Shown in pieces: positions 1 through 6,069 of a stretch of DNA of 13,024 nt; the first letter of the stretch is position 1, and each line of letters starts with the position of its first letter. A program made the translations under genes and the position numbers. Source of the DNA: Hyphomicrobiales bacterium (GTDB lineage: Bacteria; Pseudomonadota; Alphaproteobacteria; Rhizobiales; OSC116); NCBI GenBank assembly GCA_013214985.1, contig JABSRY010000028.1, positions 1-13,024 on the forward strand. The letters run 5' to 3'. The notes under the pieces are model-generated. The model was not told the origin of the DNA, searched no databases, and saw only the letters and a program-made list of their open reading frames with translations.

Positions 1-1223
1 TCCTTTGTGAAATTGGCGGCACAGTGGGCGACATAGAGGGCTTACCGTTTTTCGAAGCGATACGCCAACTGGGTCATGAGCTACCGCGTGGTCAGGCAAT
101 CTTTATTCATCTTACTCTGTTGCCCTATATTCCAACAGCAGGCGAACTTAAAACAAAGCCAACACAACATAGTGTAAAAGAGCTTCGATCAATTGGTATT
201 CAACCCGATATTTTGCTTTGTCGCTCAGACAGACCAATTCCAGTTAATGAGCTACGCAAAATTGCTCTATTTTGTAATGTGCGCGAAGATAGTGTTATTC
301 AGGCATTGGATGTAGCAAGTATTTATGATGTACCTTTGTCTTATCATGCCGAAGGGCTTGATGATGCAGTGCTTAGAGCATTTGGCATCGATGATGCACC
401 CGAGCCTGATTTAAGCCGTTGGCTTAAAATTTCAGAAATAGTTTCCAACCCAGATGGAGATGTTAAAGTCACTATCGTTGGTAAATATGTTGAACTAGAA
501 GATGCCTATAAATCATTAAAAGAAGCATTAATGCATGGCGGTATTTCAAACCGAGTAAAAGTAAATATTACTTGGATTAATAGTGAAGATGTAAATGCCG
601 ATAATGTGGATGAGCTATTAAGGCAAACTCATGCAATTCTTGTACCTGGCGGTTTTGGTAAACGCGGTTCAGAAGGTAAAATACAAGCCGTACGTTATGC
701 ACGCGAAAATAAAGTACCTTTCTTTGGTATTTGTTTGGGTATGCAAATGGCGGTTGTCGAAGCCGCGCGTAATTTAGCGGGCTTGGAAAATGCGGGTAGC
801 ACCGAATTTGGCGAAACTGAACATCCCGTTATTGGCTTAATGACCGAATGGGTTAAAGATAATGTAAAAGTTGAGCGTAAAGATGATGCCGATCTTGGTG
901 GTACATTAAGATTAGGCGCCTATGATTGCGTTTTTGATAAAAATAGCAAAATAGCATCGATATACGGCCAACCAAACATTTCCGAGCGTCATAGACATCG
1001 CTATGAAGTCAATATCAACTATAAAGATCAGTTAGAAAAAACGGGTCTTCATTTTGCTGGCTTATCGCCAGATGGTGTTTTACCCGAAACGATCGAATAT
1101 CCAGACCACCCGTGGTTTATTGGCGTACAATATCACCCAGAGCTCAAATCTCAAATATTTAAGCCCCATCCATTATTTGTATCCTTCATTGCTGCTGCCG
1201 CAGAGCAAAGCAGGTTGGTATAA
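1..1223 (+). CDS. pyrG: CTP synthase, 3' part (5' end outside the window)
   Basis: CTP synthase makes CTP from UTP, ATP and glutamine in the cytosol. The reading frame is open from the left edge (first full codon at 3), so the N-terminal part of the synthetase domain is missing. What remains starts at the conserved EIGGTVGDIE motif, runs through the rest of the amidoligase domain (RKIALFCNV, YHAEGLD), and ends in a complete class I glutamine amidotransferase domain. That domain has the oxyanion loop GGFGKRG, the nucleophile Cys in GICLGMQ (codon 732-734) and the His and Glu of YHPE (1134-1142). The sequence style is alphaproteobacterial. A Nudix gene follows after 2 nt, so the two are probably co-transcribed. 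This is a host housekeeping gene and places the left edge outside the prophage. Confidence 0.97.
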   Translation, partial: LCEIGGTVGDIEGLPFFEAIRQLGHELPRGQAIFIHLTLLPYIPTAGELKTKPTQHSVKELRSIGIQPDILLCRSDRPIPVNELRKIALFCNVREDSVIQALDVASIYDVPLSYHAEGLDDAVLRAFGIDDAPEPDLSRWLKISEIVSNPDGDVKVTIVGKYVELEDAYKSLKEALMHGGISNRVKVNITWINSEDVNADNVDELLRQTHAILVPGGFGKRGSEGKIQAVRYARENKVPFFGICLGMQMAVVEAARNLAGLENAGSTEFGETEHPVIGLMTEWVKDNVKVERKDDADLGGTLRLGAYDCVFDKNSKIASIYGQPNISERHRHRYEVNINYKDQLEKTGLHFAGLSPDGVLPETIEYPDHPWFIGVQYHPELKSQIFKPHPLFVSFIAAAAEQSRLV

Positions 1224-1225
1224 TA

Positions 1226-1795
1226 ATGCGTAATAATAAATATTTATTAGATTTAATCTCTAAATATCAAAATATTTATGATGGTGAGGATGCCTATGTG
1301 TCCTCATCATTATTTGATCAACTGTCAAATGATAAAGACATTTTTAGTCGTAAAAATTTTGTAGCACATATAACTTGTAGCGCTTTAATTTTAAGCCAAA
1401 ATCAAGACAAAATATTGCTAATCGATCACAAATTTTTAAAAATGTGGCTACAGCCAGGTGGCCATGTCGAAGGTGTAGATGAGTTATATAAAGAATCACT
1501 GCGCGAAGTTCTAGAAGAAACAGCTTTAGATAATGTAGTTCTACATAAATGGCATAAAGGTAGCGACGTACCTTTTTCAATTGATAGCCATAATATACCC
1601 GAATCACTCAAAAAAAATGAACCCGCACATGTCCATCATGACTTTACATATTTGTTCATCGGCTGTTCAATTCAAAAATTGGTAAGACAAGTCGAAGAAA
1701 TAGAAGATGTAAAATGGTTTTCACTGTCTGAAGTTTCTAATATAAAAACCGACATTCATAAATTTATTAAACGCATTAATCGTTATATCGCATAA
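1226..1795 (+). CDS. Nudix hydrolase
   Basis: The 189-residue protein has a Nudix box at residues 79-101: Gly79, Asp85 in place of the usual Glu, then REVLEETAL, in which Ala100 replaces the usual Gly. The metal-binding REXXEE core (Arg93 to Glu98) is intact, so hydrolysis of a nucleoside diphosphate linked to some moiety X is expected. The substrate cannot be told. An AHVHHDFTYLF segment near residues 135-145 is typical of a common bacterial Nudix subgroup. About 40 residues precede the domain. The ATG sits 2 nt after the pyrG stop, suggesting translational coupling and perhaps a link to nucleotide metabolism (inference). It is cytosolic, with no signal peptide. Confidence 0.88.
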   Translation: MRNNKYLLDLISKYQNIYDGEDAYVSSSLFDQLSNDKDIFSRKNFVAHITCSALILSQNQDKILLIDHKFLKMWLQPGGHVEGVDELYKESLREVLEETALDNVVLHKWHKGSDVPFSIDSHNIPESLKKNEPAHVHHDFTYLFIGCSIQKLVRQVEEIEDVKWFSLSEVSNIKTDIHKFIKRINRYIA

Positions 1796-1832
1796 TAATT
1801 TGTGTAAATAATGTTATCTATATGTTCTAGTA

Positions 1833-1862
1833 TTGACATTGGCACTTAATCTAATGTAAATC
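1833..1862 (+). promoter_or_regulatory. possible tRNA-Cys promoter
   Basis: A perfect -35 hexamer TTGACA (1833-1838) is followed after 18 bp by a weak -10, TAAATC (1857-1862). Transcription would begin about 30 nt before the tRNA. A perfect TATAAT lies at 1896-1901 but directly abuts the mature tRNA 5' end, so it is too close to serve as the -10 for this gene. Confidence 0.4.
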
Positions 1863-1901
1863 GTGCATAGAAATCACCACCTTGTTTCTATCGTTTATAA
1901 T

Positions 1902-1975
1902 GGCCTCATGGCGGAGTGGTGACGCAGCGGATTGCAAATCCGCGTACTCCGGTTCGATTCCGGATGAGGCCTCCA
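1902..1975 (+). tRNA. tRNA-Cys (anticodon GCA)
   Basis: A 74-nt cloverleaf can be folded by eye. The acceptor stem GGCCTCA (1902-1908) pairs fully with TGAGGCC (1965-1971). The anticodon stem GCGGA/TCCGC encloses the loop TTGCAAA with anticodon GCA. The T arm is CCGG-TTCGATT-CCGG. The discriminator base is U (1972), as expected for tRNA-Cys, and CCA is encoded (1973-1975). A phage integrase gene begins 156 nt downstream, so the 3' half of this gene is the probable integration site, kept intact by the phage-borne copy of the tRNA end. Confidence 0.96.
1940..1975 (+). other. probable prophage attachment site (attL core in tRNA-Cys 3' end)
   Basis: Tyrosine integrases commonly recombine within the anticodon or T-arm part of a tRNA gene and leave a direct repeat of the 3' end at the far border. 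Here an integrase gene lies just downstream of a complete tRNA-Cys, and everything from there rightwards is phage-like. No second copy of the tRNA end was noticed in the window, so the exact core is inferred; the limits given are the T arm and acceptor 3' strand. Confidence 0.55.
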
Positions 1976-2069
1976 AACTTTTCAACCGTGTATATCTACA
2001 TAAGACATTGTTTTATAAAGATAATTCATAACTTTAAAAATGTTATTTATTAAAAAATTATTTCATTTC

Positions 2070-2099
2070 TTGATTTTCCAGTACATTTTTTAGTACAAT
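2070..2099 (+). promoter_or_regulatory. predicted integrase promoter
   Basis: A -35 element TTGATT (2070-2075) and a -10 element TACAAT (2094-2099) are separated by 18 bp, about 30 bp before the integrase ATG. Two of three AGTAC repeats fall in the spacer and over the -10, so protein bound to the repeats would compete with RNA polymerase. Confidence 0.5.
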
Positions 2100-2108
2100 T
2101 TCAGTACT
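2080..2108. repeat. three AGTAC repeats, candidate integrase arm sites or operator
   Basis: AGTAC occurs at 2080-2084, 2092-2096 and 2103-2107, with start-to-start steps of 12 and 11 bp, about one DNA turn, so all three face the same side of the helix. The first two extend to AGTACA and the third forms the palindrome AGTACT. The placement between the tRNA attachment site and int fits arm-type integrase binding sites; the overlap with the predicted int promoter also fits autoregulation. Confidence 0.55.
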
Positions 2109-2131
2109 TTTTATAAAAATGGCTCTTCAAT

Positions 2132-3472
2132 ATGCATGGAAATTTAAATAAATATCTCTTTAAGCATTCTAATCTTATTTATTATTATCAACGCAGAACT
2201 CCAAAACATGTACTTGAAAAAAACCCAACTCTAAAAAAGAAAGAAATGATTTCTCTCAAAACAAAAGATCATAAAACAGCTTTATTAAAAGCAGAACGAA
2301 TCAATCAAAGAGTAGTAGAGGAATGGGATCACTATTTTGCAAATGGTTGCGGTACTGAATTATATGCCAAAGCCATTAAAAAATCGCAAGATTTGAATAT
2401 CAAATATATTCATGCGGATGAACTTGCGTCATTAGACAAGTTCGAAGATCTTGTAAGTAGAATTAATTATTTAGAAGAAAATAAGTTCTTACCCGATTCG
2501 CTAACATCGCTCACGGCACTTGGCGCTGTCGATAAACCACAAGTGTTGTTAAAAGATGTTTTAGAAATTTATTTTGAAGAAATTAAAGCAGAAAACAAAA
2601 AAATAAAAACGGATGATCAATATAGAATTTGGAAAAATCCAAAAATCAAAGCAGTACAAAACTTTGATTCTATCAATGGTGAAATAGACTTTTATCAAAT
2701 TAATAGAGCACACGTTATGAAACTTCGTTCATTATGGTTAGAACGAATTCTGAATGACGAAGTAAAGGGTAATACAGCTAAAAAAGACTTTAATAATCTG
2801 TCAGTGATATGTTCCGACTATGCAAATCATATCGGAGATTTCAATTATAATAATCCATTTAAAAACGTCCATTTTGATAACACTGAAGATGATATACGCC
2901 CACCATTTGATAATGAAACTATCGATGATATGCTAAATAATACAGTTTTTCTAAAACTAAACTTCGAGGCTCGGATGGCCTTTTTTGCAAGTCTCGATAC
3001 CGGCGCGCGGCCAAACGAAATTGCCAGGTTAAAAAAAGAACATATATTTTTAGATACGGCAATACCCTATATTTCAATTGAACCCTCTAAAGATAAAAGA
3101 TTAAAAACAAAACAAAGCAAACGCACTATACCTTTAGTAGGTATAGCCCTAGAGGTTTTTAAAACTTGTCCAAATGGTTTTCCAAAATACTTCCATAAAG
3201 AGGGCACACTTTGCCAAACAATAAATAAATTTCTTAAAATAAATGGCTTCAAATCAACACCACTACACGCCTTCACTAGTTTAAGACACTCATTCACCGA
3301 TAGAATGGAAGAGGCTGGTATGGGCGAAGAATTCAGGCACAGAATGACAGGGCATACAAACAAACATGTTGTCTATGGTAGGGGTGGCACTTTAGAATTT
3401 CAACATAGCCAACTTAAAAAAATTGAAAGACCATTTTCTTCTTTCCTGTTTGAATTTGATGCAGATTTTTAA
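2132..3472 (+). CDS. int: phage tyrosine integrase
   Basis: This 446-residue tyrosine recombinase would integrate and excise the prophage at tRNA-Cys. The N-terminal part (HSNLIYYYQRRTP, residues 12-24) resembles the arm-binding N-terminus of this integrase class, and residues about 140-240 fit the core-binding SAM-like domain. The catalytic domain shows Arg293 in GARPNE, a beta-hairpin Lys (327 or 330), Arg385 in SLRHSF, His408 in MTGHT and the probable nucleophile Tyr415 in VVYGRG. The first His of the usual HxxR box is Thr382 here (TSLR). The spacing from GH to Tyr is also slightly short. The ATG at 2132 has no strong Shine-Dalgarno sequence. The gene converges on the lysis genes. It is probably functional, given its full length. 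Confidence 0.93.
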   Translation: MHGNLNKYLFKHSNLIYYYQRRTPKHVLEKNPTLKKKEMISLKTKDHKTALLKAERINQRVVEEWDHYFANGCGTELYAKAIKKSQDLNIKYIHADELASLDKFEDLVSRINYLEENKFLPDSLTSLTALGAVDKPQVLLKDVLEIYFEEIKAENKKIKTDDQYRIWKNPKIKAVQNFDSINGEIDFYQINRAHVMKLRSLWLERILNDEVKGNTAKKDFNNLSVICSDYANHIGDFNYNNPFKNVHFDNTEDDIRPPFDNETIDDMLNNTVFLKLNFEARMAFFASLDTGARPNEIARLKKEHIFLDTAIPYISIEPSKDKRLKTKQSKRTIPLVGIALEVFKTCPNGFPKYFHKEGTLCQTINKFLKINGFKSTPLHAFTSLRHSFTDRMEEAGMGEEFRHRMTGHTNKHVVYGRGGTLEFQHSQLKKIERPFSSFLFEFDADF

Positions 3473-3550
3473 ATACAATTTTATTATATCATCAATCCAA
3501 TTTTGAATTGATATTAACTAACCAAAATCAAATTATCCCTAAAATGATTT

Positions 3551-3832
3551 CTATTCAAATTTAGTTGTATCAACCTCGGTATATTCTGCTTTCCAACGTT
3601 CTTCTGAAACAGACATATATAATTTTTTACCTTCGACTAAAAGTTGCACCAAATAATCATTAGGTTTTAAAATAGATTTTTCACGGTAATTTGTTAAAAT
3701 TATTTCACCATCTTTATGCATTGCAGAAAATTCGTGCGTATTATCAACCCAGTCGCAAACCTCCTGCAAGTTTATTTCTGTTATTTGCATAGCATGAACA
3801 TACATTTTTGAATAAGCGAATATTGCAGTCAT
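3551..3832 (-). CDS. small phage protein, possible diverged 'KPVxIEAxQ' type
   Basis: No function is known. The 93-residue product has a weak resemblance to a widespread family of small phage proteins that start like 'KKPVVIEAVQ..NLEEV' and end in 'PGDYIV...G...Y....F...Y'. Here this reads YSKMYVHAMQITEINLQEV at the start and PNDYLVQLLVEGKKLYMS near residues 57-74. The similarity was judged by eye. The start at 3832 is preceded by AAAAGG about 9 nt upstream, and the alternative Met15 has no ribosome-binding site. The gene lies between the lysis terminator and the 3' end of int, so it needs its own promoter; none was clear. Confidence 0.65.
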   Translation of the reverse strand: MTAIFAYSKMYVHAMQITEINLQEVCDWVDNTHEFSAMHKDGEIILTNYREKSILKPNDYLVQLLVEGKKLYMSVSEERWKAEYTEVDTTKFE

Positions 3833-3907
3833 TGATAATTGCCTTTTATGTGTGTTTTAAAATCATAATTGATAAATATATGGGTTTTATAACATAAATT
3901 CAGACAC

Positions 3908-3941
3908 AAAAAAAGGCGGTCAAGGTTTTACCCTCGACCGC
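3908..3941 (-). terminator. intrinsic terminator of the lysis operon
   Basis: On the - strand a hairpin with the stem GCGGTC/GACCGC (3936-3941 with 3916-3921), extended inside by an AGG/CCT pairing, is followed by C and seven T residues (3914-3908). It sits 37 nt past the stop of the Rz1-like gene, as expected for the end of the lysis transcript. Confidence 0.88.
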
Positions 3942-3977
3942 GTACTATGTTGAATTACTATATTACTGACTTATAGT

Positions 3978-4259
3978 TTAGTCACTTTTTACCGAATTAT
4001 CTCTTTTAACATACCAACCGACCACTGCTTTTAATCGTTTACCACAAGTAATTAAATTTTTACGATCAGTTGCATGTGCATTAAAAACAACTCTAGCATT
4101 ACCGCTTTTCACATAAACAGGTATAGCACAGGGTTTTGTTAGTGTTTCAGGCGCTTCAGCAAGTGTAATCTTACTGGGCACGTATAGTGTTGATCCCGCG
4201 CAACCTGTTAACACTGTAACAAGCACTATCAGCTTCATCATTATTAGATTTTTTAACAT
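3978..4259 (-). CDS. Rz1-like outer-membrane spanin lipoprotein
   Basis: The 93-residue protein begins with a short hydrophobic signal ending in the lipobox LTGC at Cys20, so it should be lipidated and sorted to the outer membrane. It starts inside the preceding Rz-like gene and overlaps it by 89 nt in another frame. This is the classic overlapped Rz/Rz1 arrangement. Together the pair would fuse inner and outer membranes in the last step of host lysis. Two further Cys residues (43 and 72) lie in the mature part. Start choice is open: Met8 also gives a complete signal peptide. It is longer than many Rz1 proteins and lacks their marked proline richness, so the role rests on position and lipobox. 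Confidence 0.75.
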   Translation of the reverse strand: MLKNLIMMKLIVLVTVLTGCAGSTLYVPSKITLAEAPETLTKPCAIPVYVKSGNARVVFNAHATDRKNLITCGKRLKAVVGWYVKRDNSVKSD

Positions 4260-4509
4260 TGGTTAGCTCATTGTTTAATTCATTATTTTCAGTCTGCAGC
4301 TTCATAGTAGCAAGTGCAGCATCTTTTAAAGCCTCAATATGTGCTTTAGTAAGACGCTCTTTTTGCTCATTCTCTGCGGCTATAATCTTCGCCTGGCATT
4401 GTTCAATACCAACATTTATATAATGGGTTTTAACCATCCAAAATAAAGCAACTAAAGCCAAAGACGCAATTAGATAAATTGCTTTTTTACTCGTCAGAAA
4501 TGGGATCAT
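4171..4509 (-). CDS. Rz-like inner-membrane spanin
   Basis: The 112-residue protein has one N-terminal membrane segment (about residues 10-26, KKAIYLIASLALVALFWMV) followed by a long charged helix rich in Glu, Lys, Gln and Asn (about 35-90) that looks like a coiled coil. This is the i-spanin layout: a membrane anchor with a periplasmic coiled coil that meets the Rz1 lipoprotein. The ATG overlaps the end of the holin-like gene by 23 nt, and its own 3' end overlaps the lipoprotein gene out of frame. It is last but one in the lysis cassette. Confidence 0.8.
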   Translation of the reverse strand: MIPFLTSKKAIYLIASLALVALFWMVKTHYINVGIEQCQAKIIAAENEQKERLTKAHIEALKDAALATMKLQTENNELNNELTNVKKSNNDEADSACYSVNRLRGINTIRAQ

Positions 4510-4738
4510 TTTCTTTACCTGCTAATTTTTCTTTACTGCGATTATGAAAATAAAACCCAACAATTGGCGACCATGCTGCTAATACAGCCATAAATATGGG
4601 CATTGCGGCACTTAATGCTTCTTTACTGACAACTAATAAATAACAAGTAACAAATGTTATGGCCAAACTAATAATGATGAATGTTAAAACACCAAAAGGC
4701 CTACCAATTGATTTTGGGTTAAGTTCTTTATTTGCCAT
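4487..4738 (-). CDS. holin-like membrane protein
   Basis: The 83-residue protein has two hydrophobic segments (about residues 15-37 and 45-65) and a charged C-terminal tail (RSKEKLAGKENDP). It starts 1 nt after the endolysin stop (TGA-T-ATG) and overlaps the Rz-like gene at its 3' end. Size, topology and position between endolysin and spanins fit a holin that opens the inner membrane at lysis. Its sequence resembles the small holins found in gene-transfer-agent and alphaproteobacterial phage clusters, but the family could not be confirmed. A second holin candidate is the 59-residue protein at 6070-6249. Confidence 0.75.
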   Translation of the reverse strand: MANKELNPKSIGRPFGVLTFIIISLAITFVTCYLLVVSKEALSAAMPIFMAVLAAWSPIVGFYFHNRSKEKLAGKENDPISDE

Positions 4739-4739
4739 A

Positions 4740-5444
4740 TCATGCCTCGTTGGTTGAAATCACAGCGCCACGGCTATTCATAATAGGTAAAGGTGGTAAT
4801 GTTCCCACGAATGTTTTTGGCACTCTAAAGCCGTGTCCACGAACTCTATGAGCATCGACCCATGTGTCACAAACCATGTTTGATTGGTTGCCACCTCTTA
4901 TACGGTAGCGTTTTTTAACTGGATCATAACCAATTACATTTGCGATATGTCCATACATTGATCTTTTACTTTTTCGCCATAAAATAATTATGGCACCGTA
5001 TAGAGGTTTAGTTTCATTACCAAACTCAAGCCAGTTCTTGGCAAGATATGGGTTTTGTTTTACTCGACCGGTAAATATTTCGTTTGGCATGGAATTACGA
5101 ATACTCGTATGCATGGCATCACCACACCAAGCTATATCTTCTGGATTTCCAACCGTACCACCGTCTGAGCGCAACCATTTTTTTAATGCGCTATCAAATT
5201 CGGTTAAGCCCATTTGTTTTGACATTTCGTTCAACCAAGGGATTAAGTCATTTGTTTTTGATTGCCTTACAATTCCCAATTTTTTCAATGTTATAGGGCC
5301 AACGTAGGCACGGGCTTTTAAACCTACTGATATTTTAAATTCTATAATGGCGTTTTCAGTTAGTGCGCCCATAATCCCATCGGGATTGCCACACTTGAAA
5401 CCTTTTAAAATTAAGGCGAGTTGTATCTGTTTAGTTAAATTCAT
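4740..5444 (-). CDS. endolysin: peptidoglycan-binding domain plus CHAP-like peptidase
   Basis: Numbering from the ATG at 5444. Residues about 4-58 form a peptidoglycan-binding domain (IQLALILKGF, then DGIMGALTENAIIEF). Residues about 70-210 form a CHAP or NlpC/P60-type amidase/peptidase of the TIGR02594 kind, with a visible Cys-His-Asn triad: Cys107 in IAWCGDAM, His166 in YGHIANVIGY and Asn186 in RGGNQSN. There is no signal peptide, so release depends on a holin. Two ATGs stand close together (5450 and 5444); GGAG lies 2 nt from the first and 8 nt from the second, so the second is preferred. A terminator-like hairpin ends only 8 nt upstream of the first ATG. First gene of the lysis cassette. 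Confidence 0.88.
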   Translation of the reverse strand: MNLTKQIQLALILKGFKCGNPDGIMGALTENAIIEFKISVGLKARAYVGPITLKKLGIVRQSKTNDLIPWLNEMSKQMGLTEFDSALKKWLRSDGGTVGNPEDIAWCGDAMHTSIRNSMPNEIFTGRVKQNPYLAKNWLEFGNETKPLYGAIIILWRKSKRSMYGHIANVIGYDPVKKRYRIRGGNQSNMVCDTWVDAHRVRGHGFRVPKTFVGTLPPLPIMNSRGAVISTNEA

Positions 5445-5458
5445 ATTCATTTCTCCAT

Positions 5459-5484
5459 AAAAAAAGCCCCACTAAAAGCGAGGC
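5459..5484 (-). terminator. terminator-like hairpin just before the endolysin start
   Basis: On the - strand GCCTCGC (5484-5478) pairs with GTGGGGC (5472-5466) around the loop TTTTA, with two G-U pairs, and seven T residues follow (5465-5459). The ribosome-binding site of the endolysin comes directly after it. Transcripts coming from the tail genes would have to read through it, which points to either partial termination or antitermination. Confidence 0.7.
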
Positions 5485-5609
5485 GTGTTAAAGGTTTAGT
5501 TCTGTTGGTTAACGATTGGAATGTTAGTAGCTTGTTAGCGAATGATACTTTAGAATTGGAAGTGCTTTACAGAGTCGTAATTACCTTCTTTCTTTTTGTA
5601 GAGCCTAAC

Positions 5610-5635
5610 AGCCGCCCTTTTGACGCAGGGCGGCT
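5610..5635. repeat. GC-rich perfect 9-bp hairpin
   Basis: AGCCGCCCT (5610-5618) and AGGGCGGCT (5627-5635) pair perfectly around an 8-nt loop, in otherwise AT-rich DNA. No T-run follows on either strand, so it is not a standard intrinsic terminator. It could be an RNA structure in the lysis leader. Its left flank TAACAGCCG (5606-5614) recurs at 6031-6039. Confidence 0.6.
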
Positions 5636-5851
5636 AAATTATTGGTAATAGAACTATACTGTTCCCAATTGGTATTGACTTTCAAATTCACATGTATTGT
5701 TTAGTAATTCAGTAATTTCGTGAATAATTGCCTGCTATTCCATTGTAATTTAATAGTTATATTCTTTTTGAGTATTCACATGATTTATTTCAAATATACA
5801 AAACCCAACACCAAAACCTTAGAACCTTTGATTATAAAGAATAAAACCAAT

Positions 5852-5880
5852 TTGAAATAAGCATTTTGAATGAATAGTAT
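5852..5880 (+). promoter_or_regulatory. predicted sigma70-type promoter of a candidate small RNA
   Basis: TTGAAA (5852-5857, five of six to consensus) and TAGTAT (5875-5880, four of six) are separated by exactly 17 bp. Initiation would be near 5887, opposite in direction to all neighbouring genes and with no + strand gene downstream. Confidence 0.5.
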
Positions 5881-5886
5881 ATTGAT

Positions 5887-5970
5887 GCGGAGAGAAGAAA
5901 GTTGATGTGGTACACATCCACAGTATCACTGCTAAGTGACTTCTCGGCCTAACTTGGAAGTCACTTTTAT
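5887..5970 (+). ncRNA. candidate small RNA or leader transcript
   Basis: Between the promoter at 5852-5880 and a hairpin with T-run at 5934-5970 lies a unit of about 84 nt. Its 5' part is purine-rich (GCGGAGAGAAGAAAG), then comes the dyad GATGTGGTACACATC (5904-5918), then the terminator stem. It also holds a 15-codon reading frame (ATG 5905, TAA 5950-5952) whose stop lies in the terminator loop, so a short peptide MWYTSTVSLLSDFSA is an alternative product. Existence of the transcript is inferred only from these signals. Confidence 0.35.
5934..5970 (+). terminator. intrinsic terminator, + strand
   Basis: AAGTGACTTC (5934-5943) pairs perfectly with GAAGTCACTT (5957-5966) around a 13-nt loop, and the 3' side continues TTTTATAATT from 5965. 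On the - strand no T-run follows the stem, so it should act mainly on + strand transcription. Confidence 0.6.
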
Positions 5971-6029
5971 AATTAAGGCAAATTTATTTTTAAAATCAGA
6001 AAGATACATGTTTTGATTTTAAACCCAGT

Positions 6030-6064
6030 TTAACAGCCGTTTCCACTAAAACAGCGGCTGTTAA
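6030..6064 (-). terminator. hairpin after the last tail-operon gene, possible weak terminator
   Basis: TTAACAGCCG (6030-6039) and CGGCTGTTAA (6055-6064) form a perfect 10-bp stem starting 6 nt past the stop of the 59-residue gene. No clear T-run follows on the - strand (AACTGGGTTT), so it may slow or stabilise the transcript end rather than terminate fully. Confidence 0.4.
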
Positions 6065-6069
6065 TTCAA

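Larger units (their letters stand above)
5485..6069. other. non-coding stretch between tail and lysis operons
   Basis: No convincing protein gene is visible on either strand. The stretch is AT-rich with isolated hairpins: AGCCGCCCT/AGGGCGGCT at 5610-5635 (9 bp, no T-run), AAGTGACTTC/GAAGTCACTT at 5934-5966 (followed by T on the + strand) and TTAACAGCCG/CGGCTGTTAA at 6030-6064. ATTCACATG occurs twice (5686-5694 and 5774-5782). GATGTG-GTA-CACATC at 5904-5918 is a perfect dyad. No good - strand promoter for the lysis genes was found, so these may depend on a phage activator or on read-through from the tail operon. Confidence 0.7.

Noticed and set aside
1896..1901. Perfect TATAAT just before tRNA-Cys
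   Set aside because: It touches the mature 5' end of the tRNA, so a start site from it would fall inside the tRNA; no + strand use is plausible.
3491..3512. AT-rich hairpin between the convergent int gene and the small phage gene as a terminator
   Set aside because: The ATCAAT/ATTGAT stem is short, AT-only in strength, and no T-run follows on either strand.
4990..5307. Plus-strand frames of 70-105 codons opposite the endolysin, and similar opposite-strand frames in the tail genes
   Set aside because: They lie wholly within well-supported genes on the other strand, lack ribosome-binding sites and have no recognisable motifs.
5654..5743. Minus-strand frame of about 30 codons with an in-frame TAG at codon 3 in the tail-lysis gap
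   Set aside because: No ribosome-binding site, early stop and short length; chance frames of this size are expected in this DNA.
5971..6029. Minus-strand 25-codon frame (starting MYLSDFKNK) across the + strand terminator
   Set aside because: No ribosome-binding site, and it overlaps a structured region with a better explanation.
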